8,727 nucleotides of DNA, taken from the NCBI GenBank assembly GCA_035298385.1, contig DATGYC010000004.1, forward strand, positions 1 through 8,727, read 5' to 3'. Each line of letters starts with the position of its first letter. The first letter of the stretch is position 1. Shown here piece after piece: positions 5,593-8,727 of the stretch. This DNA is from DATGYC01 sp035298385 (GTDB lineage: Bacteria > Bacillota > Sulfobacillia > Symbiobacteriales > Symbiobacteriaceae). The notes beneath the pieces are model-generated. The model did no database searches. It saw nothing but the letters and a program-made list of their open reading frames with translations, and was not told the origin of the DNA. A program made the position numbers and the translations under genes.

Positions 5593-7509
5593 CTACCCGG
5601 CCTTCGCCTGGGCGCCCGAATCCTGTGCCGGTGCGCTGTCCAGCAGAACCCCAATCACCCGCTGCACATCATGGACCTCCGTCAGTTGCATCAGCCGGGT
5701 GACCGGCCTCAGCAGCCCCGGCGGCTGCCAGATCCGCTGGCCGATGGCCGCAGCCGCCTGATCCCGTGCCTGCAGGCTGGCCCCATAGTCTGAGGGCTTC
5801 GACAGGGCGAGCTCCTCAGCGACCGACCAGGCACTGAGGCGGGCCATCTTCACGTCGAAGAGGACGAACTCATCCTCCTGCTTCCCCGCCAGCCGCTCGA
5901 TCACCCGCGAGATCGGTGAGAGCTTCGCCATCATCTGGTCCGTCGCCGAGGTCTTGGCCGCCATCACCTGGTTCACCTTGATGAAGTCCTCGCGAATCCC
6001 GAGGATTGAGGGGCCGGGGCAGACCTGCGCCGTCGCCACCCCGAGGTCCAGGTTGATGTGGGCGTTCATGCCGAGTAGGAGGTGCTGCAGGATCGAGACC
6101 TTCGGGCTGGCTGTCGCTGCGAAGGCGACGGCCCAGGCCGCGGTCGTCTGGCCGCCATTGCGATAGGCCTCATAGGCGGCGAGGTACCGGCTGGCGAAGG
6201 TGACGTCGAGGCGCTCCATCCGGTGGGCGTCCGCAAAGCCGCCGGCCGCGATCATCGCCTTGATCTGCCGGGTCGTTCCCTTGTAGAGTGCGGCGAAGTA
6301 GCCAACGGGGGAGCGCTCCTGATAGGCCCAGGCGATAATCTCATCGAGGCGATGGAGGACGTCATCGATCGTCCGCGGGGGCGTCCAGGCCAGGCGCTGT
6401 GCGTGGGCCGCGGGTGAGGCAGCCGCGGCCTGCGCTCCCGCAAGCTTCGGCTGCAGGGCGGTCGGGATCGCGAAGGCGGTCAGCTCACCGCCCTCCATCA
6501 GCAGCGTCCCGCGGGTGAGCAGCCACATCCCGATCCGATTCCCCAGGAGGGAGAGTGACTTCAGCGGCAGGCCTCCCGTCGCCTCCAGCAGCAGGTCCTC
6601 CCAGCGAGAGGCCGGCACTCTCAGCCAGTCGGCCACCTGATCGCCCACCGTATACCGGATCACGCCCGGAATCATGCGGGCGAAGAGGTGCGTCGGGTCG
6701 TGGGCGGTGTACATCTGGAGCAGCGCCTGCGTCATCGCTGCGCCGGCCTCGCTCGGCGCCTGCTGGCGCCCGAAGATCAGCTTGGTTGTCGCCTCTGCCT
6801 CTGCCATCGAGGTCGGAATCAGCGCGAGCTGGACCCCCAGCATCTCGCCCACGACGCGCCAGAAGTAAAGGAAGTCCTCTTCCTCCGCTGGCGAAAGGGC
6901 GATGTCGAACCGCTTCAGGTTCGCGCAGACCGTGTAGGAGAAGGTCATCAGCGTGCCCAGGAGCTCTTCTTGGTTGATCGGGCGCCCCAGCGCCGCCTCA
7001 TCCCACTCGCCGCTGGCGCCAATCAGGTTCCGAATCTCTGCGTGCATCAGCCGCACCTTCTGGATCGAGCGGATGCCGCGGCCCGAAGGCGCGAAGCCGT
7101 CGGGCTCCATCACATCGAGCAGGAACTGGACCGTCTGGCCGATCCGCCGGTAGGGGTTCCGCCAGAGGCGCCCGGTGAAGGCGAGGACCTCCACCCCCTT
7201 CGCACAGGCGTAGAGCTCCACCAGCGAGGCGGTCCCGAGGACGAGGCAGATCGCCGGGGCGTGGGTGACGAAGAGCTGTGAGGCGCGCCCCATGCGCTCG
7301 CGGTCGGCCCAAGCGGGGAGAGCGGAGTTCGCTTCGAGCCATGCACGGAGGGGAGCCGGCACCTCCTCGGGCACCGGCTGGCTGTTCAGGGTCCAGCGCT
7401 CCCAGAGGCTGCGCAAGGGGCGCCCTCCATCGGCGGCGGCGAGCAGTTCGTCGGGCTCTGGATCACCGACCAGGCGCAAGCGGTCCAGTTCAGCAGTGGT
7501 AACGGACAA
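5593..7509 (-). CDS. Fusion of DUF2236 (MpaB / latex-clearing-protein-type haem oxygenase) and DUF5995 domains, 638 aa
   Basis: The start is set at a TTG (7509-7507) with AAGGAAGG 11 bases upstream. The frame stays open to 7656, but that would overlap the preceding gene by 130 bases. Residues about 60-300 show the DUF2236/MpaB-Lcp pattern: LPAWADRERM (64-73), AFTGRL (110-115), RRIGQTVQFLLDVM (121-134), KVRLMHAEIR (151-160) and PINQEELLGT (177-186). In Lcp rubber oxygenase, haem b is held by a helix histidine, with Arg and Thr nearby. H156, R122 and T126 are the likely counterparts here. Residues about 376-620 match DUF5995: IDDVLHRLDEIIAW (381-394), GYFAALY (403-409), RMERLDVTFA (430-439) and HLLLGMNAHINLDLG (476-490). 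The last of these contains H476, N482, H484 and D488, which could bind metal. The two domains meet at an Ala-rich linker (about 357-370). There is no signal peptide, so it is probably cytoplasmic. The substrate is unknown. It is probably co-transcribed with the upstream regulator. Confidence 0.88.
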   Translation of the reverse strand: MSVTTAELDRLRLVGDPEPDELLAAADGGRPLRSLWERWTLNSQPVPEEVPAPLRAWLEANSALPAWADRERMGRASQLFVTHAPAICLVLGTASLVELYACAKGVEVLAFTGRLWRNPYRRIGQTVQFLLDVMEPDGFAPSGRGIRSIQKVRLMHAEIRNLIGASGEWDEAALGRPINQEELLGTLMTFSYTVCANLKRFDIALSPAEEEDFLYFWRVVGEMLGVQLALIPTSMAEAEATTKLIFGRQQAPSEAGAAMTQALLQMYTAHDPTHLFARMIPGVIRYTVGDQVADWLRVPASRWEDLLLEATGGLPLKSLSLLGNRIGMWLLTRGTLLMEGGELTAFAIPTALQPKLAGAQAAAASPAAHAQRLAWTPPRTIDDVLHRLDEIIAWAYQERSPVGYFAALYKGTTRQIKAMIAAGGFADAHRMERLDVTFASRYLAAYEAYRNGGQTTAAWAVAFAATASPKVSILQHLLLGMNAHINLDLGVATAQVCPGPSILGIREDFIKVNQVMAAKTSATDQMMAKLSPISRVIERLAGKQEDEFVLFDVKMARLSAWSVAEELALSKPSDYGASLQARDQAAAAIGQRIWQPPGLLRPVTRLMQLTEVHDVQRVIGVLLDSAPAQDSGAQAKAG

Positions 7510-7520
7510 GCGGACACGTC

Positions 7521-7528
7521 CCTTCCTT
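7521..7528 (-). promoter_or_regulatory. Ribosome binding site overlapping the regulator stop, deciding the TTG start at 7509
   Basis: AAGGAAGG begins within the TAA stop (7529-7527) of the upstream regulator and ends 11 bases before TTG. This arrangement points to translational coupling of the two genes. No in-frame ATG with a better-placed Shine-Dalgarno sequence is seen nearby. Confidence 0.6.
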
Positions 7529-8727
7529 AAAGTGATGGTTCGACCGCCTCGGCGAGGTCGGCTGACCAGCCAATGTTGTAGGCGCGGCGGTACGCCTCGG
7601 GCGTCATCGCGGTCGGTCCCCAGGTGCGGACCTCTTCGTGCTCCTGCCGCACCCACTCCGCCCAGGTGGCGATCGTCGTGCCGCTGCGCTCGATGTAGGC
7701 GTCGATCATACCGAGCAGCCGCACCGCCTCGGCGGGGCGCCCCTCAGCCATCTCTAGGCGGGCGAGCGTCGTCAGGGCGGAGGCGAGGAAACGCTTGTCC
7801 CGGATCCGCCCGTAGAGCGAGATCGTCTCCGCGAGCAGGAGCCGGCTTTGGTCGAAGGCGCCCATCTGCACAGCCACGCGGGCCCGAAAACTGGAGACGA
7901 GGGCGAGGTTCCAGAGGTCCTGTCGGCGCCGGAAGAAGGAGTAGGCGCTGTCCAGGAGCGCATCCGCCGTGGGCAGATCCCCCTGGCGCCAGGCGATCAG
8001 GCCGAGCCAGAGGCGGGCCTCGGCCGGGGTCCACTCATCGCCGACCGATTCAGCCAGGGCGAGGCTCGTGCGCAGATGGGCGACGGCGCTGGCCCCATCG
8101 CCCAAGAAGAGGCTAGCGGTGCCCAGCAGCCCCGTCGCCTGCGCCATCAGGAAGGGCGACTCAAGCGTACGGGCGACCGCGCAGGCCTCTGCCGCCAGAC
8201 GGCGGCTGTCGGCGATCGCTCCGTGGCTGAGGCAGAGGCCGGCCGAGAGCGTCAGGGCCTTTGCCACCAAGGCCGGCGGCGCCTCCATACGGGCGCGCTT
8301 GAGGAAGAGGGCGAGGTAGCGGCCTCCTTCGGGGCCGTGGTTGCGGGCCACCCAGAAGCGCCAGAGCCCGAGGGTGACCTCGAGGCCGGTCAGATGCTCC
8401 CCGGAGCGCTCGGCCCAGTCGAGTGAGAGGCGCAGGTTCTCGAGCTCGTCATCGATCCGCTCGTACCAGGCGATCTGCTCACCGCCCAGCATCTCGTCCT
8501 CCGCCTGCAGGGCCAGCTGCTGCCACCAGCGGAGGTGGCGACGCTGCCCCTCCTCCGCCTCGCCGAGCTGGGTGAGCCGCTCAGCAGCGTAGGTGCGGAG
8601 CGTCTCGAGGAGCTTGAAGCGGGCCGGGAAGGAGTCCAGATCGGCGACGACGAGCGATTTATCGACCAGGCTGTGCAAGAGATCGATCACCTGCGCCGGC
8701 TCCAGCTCCGGCCCAGAGCAGATCGAC
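7527..8727 (-). CDS. AfsR/LuxR-type ATPase regulator, C-terminal winged-helix and TPR part (5' end beyond window)
   Basis: The frame is open from the right edge to a TAA (7529-7527), with 399 residues visible. No start is needed inside the window. The first residues (SICSGPELEPAQVIDLLHSLVDKSLV) match the end of the NB-ARC/winged-helix part of AfsR-like predicted ATPases (COG3903), where the motif 'CAG...VLDLL..LVDKSL' precedes the TPR array. RFKLLETLRTYAAERL and later LENLRLSLDWAERSGE are also typical of this family. Helical repeats then continue to the end, including GRPAEAVRLLGMIDAYIERSG. There is no C-terminal LuxR helix-turn-helix. Any DNA-binding domain (for example SARP/BTAD) must therefore lie at the missing amino terminus. 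Such proteins are ATP-dependent cytoplasmic regulators of specialised genes. The stop codon overlaps the ribosome binding site of the oxygenase gene, implying coupled expression. Kinase- or cyclase-linked relatives with the same ATPase/TPR portion are an alternative. Confidence 0.88.
   Translation of the reverse strand, partial: SICSGPELEPAQVIDLLHSLVDKSLVVADLDSFPARFKLLETLRTYAAERLTQLGEAEEGQRRHLRWWQQLALQAEDEMLGGEQIAWYERIDDELENLRLSLDWAERSGEHLTGLEVTLGLWRFWVARNHGPEGGRYLALFLKRARMEAPPALVAKALTLSAGLCLSHGAIADSRRLAAEACAVARTLESPFLMAQATGLLGTASLFLGDGASAVAHLRTSLALAESVGDEWTPAEARLWLGLIAWRQGDLPTADALLDSAYSFFRRRQDLWNLALVSSFRARVAVQMGAFDQSRLLLAETISLYGRIRDKRFLASALTTLARLEMAEGRPAEAVRLLGMIDAYIERSGTTIATWAEWVRQEHEEVRTWGPTAMTPEAYRRAYNIGWSADLAEAVEPSL

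Noticed and set aside
7510..7656. Amino-terminal extension of the oxygenase fusion from 7656
   Set aside because: It overlaps the end of the well-supported regulator gene by 130 bases and encodes an Arg/Gly-rich stretch unlike the family.
7265..8116. 283-codon plus-strand open frame opposite the oxygenase/regulator junction
   Set aside because: It is extremely Arg/Pro/Ser-rich and antisense to two recognisable protein families, so it is a composition shadow.

Overview
All supported genes in this high-GC bacterial window lie on the minus strand, so it reads from right to left. I see no tRNA, rRNA, CRISPR array, insertion sequence or phage structural gene. The organism is probably a soil or thermophilic Chloroflexota or an actinobacterium. 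This rests on the GC-rich genes, an AfsR-like ATPase/TPR regulator, and a DUF2236 (MpaB/latex-clearing-protein) domain joined to DUF5995, but it is an inference and not a firm assignment.

Right part (5593-8727): the carboxy-terminal part of a large AfsR/LuxR-type ATPase-TPR regulator enters from the right edge. It is followed, with its stop codon inside the next ribosome binding site, by a TTG-started 638-residue protein. That protein fuses an MpaB/Lcp-type haem oxygenase domain to a DUF5995 domain. A GC-rich hairpin with a T-rich tail (about 5541-5585) closes this unit.

Centre (5416-5540): directly behind the hairpin lie four copies of GGTAA[G/C][T/C] spaced exactly 11 bp apart, then a -10-like hexamer. 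Seven-base direct repeats with 4-bp spacers are the classic operator layout of SARP and other OmpR/PhoB-type winged-helix activators. The partial regulator upstream could carry such a DNA-binding domain at its unseen amino terminus.

Left part (1-5415): the repeats drive a tight three-gene operon with gaps of 25 and 24 bp and a strong ribosome binding site before each gene. The first gene encodes a 109-residue, probably all-beta protein. The second encodes a 563-residue protein whose amino-terminal signature resembles the P-47/OrfX-type TULIP proteins of clostridial toxin clusters and their fungal relatives. The third encodes a very large multidomain protein (1114 residues visible, truncated by the window edge) with a propeller-like amino-terminal half, a duplicated beta module, and long amphipathic or hydrophobic helices. 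None has a visible classical signal peptide. The operon looks like an uncharacterised multi-component lipid- or membrane-active (toxin-like) system under dedicated activator control. That function is inferred from architecture only.
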